Assembly: GCA_016838945.1 (NCBI GenBank)
Contig: JADLKP010000163.1
Coordinates: 1-5,176, forward strand
Reading direction: 5' to 3'
DNA from: Methanobrevibacter sp.
GTDB taxonomy: Archaea > Methanobacteriota > Methanobacteria > Methanobacteriales > Methanobacteriaceae
DNA: 5,176 nucleotides
Shown here piece by piece: positions 5,090-5,176 of this stretch; the stretch's first letter is position 1; each line of letters starts with the position of its first letter. The notes beneath the pieces were generated by a model. It was not told where the DNA came from. It ran no database searches and saw only the letters and a program-made list of their open reading frames with translations. Made by a program: the position numbers and the translations under genes.

Positions 5090-5176
5090 AAACAATTTCT
5101 ATAAAAATTATTTACTCACTTTTTTTTAAAAAATTAAGTCATATAAACAATTTAGCAACTTTTTTTAAAAATTTCT
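5090..5176. other. AT-rich tail with T-runs
   Basis: No coding frame is visible. Two T-runs (around 5120-5127 and 5160-5166), each followed by A-runs, come after the hairpin terminator. They could stop read-through on the plus strand or be ordinary low-complexity spacer. Confidence 0.4.

Noticed and set aside
1..5176. CRISPR array, insertion sequence, tRNA or rRNA gene
   Set aside because: No regularly spaced 25-40 base repeats, no transposase-like frame, and no cloverleaf or rRNA motifs were seen on either strand.

Overview
The window looks like a chromosomal piece of an AT-rich, hydrogenotrophic methanogen of the Methanobacteriales, most likely Methanobrevibacter or a close relative. Three things point there: a complete F420-reducing [NiFe]-hydrogenase operon in the order frhA-frhD-frhG-frhB, purine-rich Shine-Dalgarno sites close to GGAGGTGA with A/T-only gaps, and a short Ser/Gly-rich surface protein of a type I associate with Methanobrevibacter. 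The genus is an inference from composition and gene content.

Layout. 1-272 is a non-coding tail holding the likely 3' end of the frh transcript: a GC-rich imperfect palindrome at 243-267, then a hairpin plus T-tracts (163-212, minus strand). 273-3807 is the frh operon on the minus strand: frhA (large NiFe subunit) at the right, then frhD (maturation protease), frhG (small Fe-S subunit) and frhB (FAD/F420 subunit), with gaps of 29, 12 and 11 bases. 3808-4516 is a roughly 700-base divergent intergenic region with no convincing gene. It carries several palindromes and a 23-base tandem repeat that may be regulator sites. 4517-5041 encodes, on the plus strand, a 174-residue protein with one N-terminal hydrophobic segment, a Ser/Gly linker and a PepSY-like end, followed by a good hairpin terminator and more T-runs.

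How it works together. FrhA splits H2 at its NiFe site, FrhG passes electrons through its iron-sulfur clusters, and FrhB uses a [4Fe-4S] cluster and FAD to reduce F420 to F420H2, which feeds the F420-dependent steps of CO2 reduction to methane. FrhD trims the C-terminal tail of the FrhA precursor after nickel insertion. The surface protein has no visible link to this and is transcribed divergently.

The most interesting point is inside frhG. The reading frame opens with about 81 extra Ala/Glu/Lys-rich residues led by a basic amphipathic helix. At the end of this extension lies an internal AGGAGGT followed seven bases later by a GTG codon, exactly where the canonical FrhG core begins. The gene may therefore make two FrhG forms, long (314 residues) and short (233 residues). 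A second correction is that frhA probably starts at a TTG (3807), not at the GTG nine bases upstream that lies inside the Shine-Dalgarno sequence.
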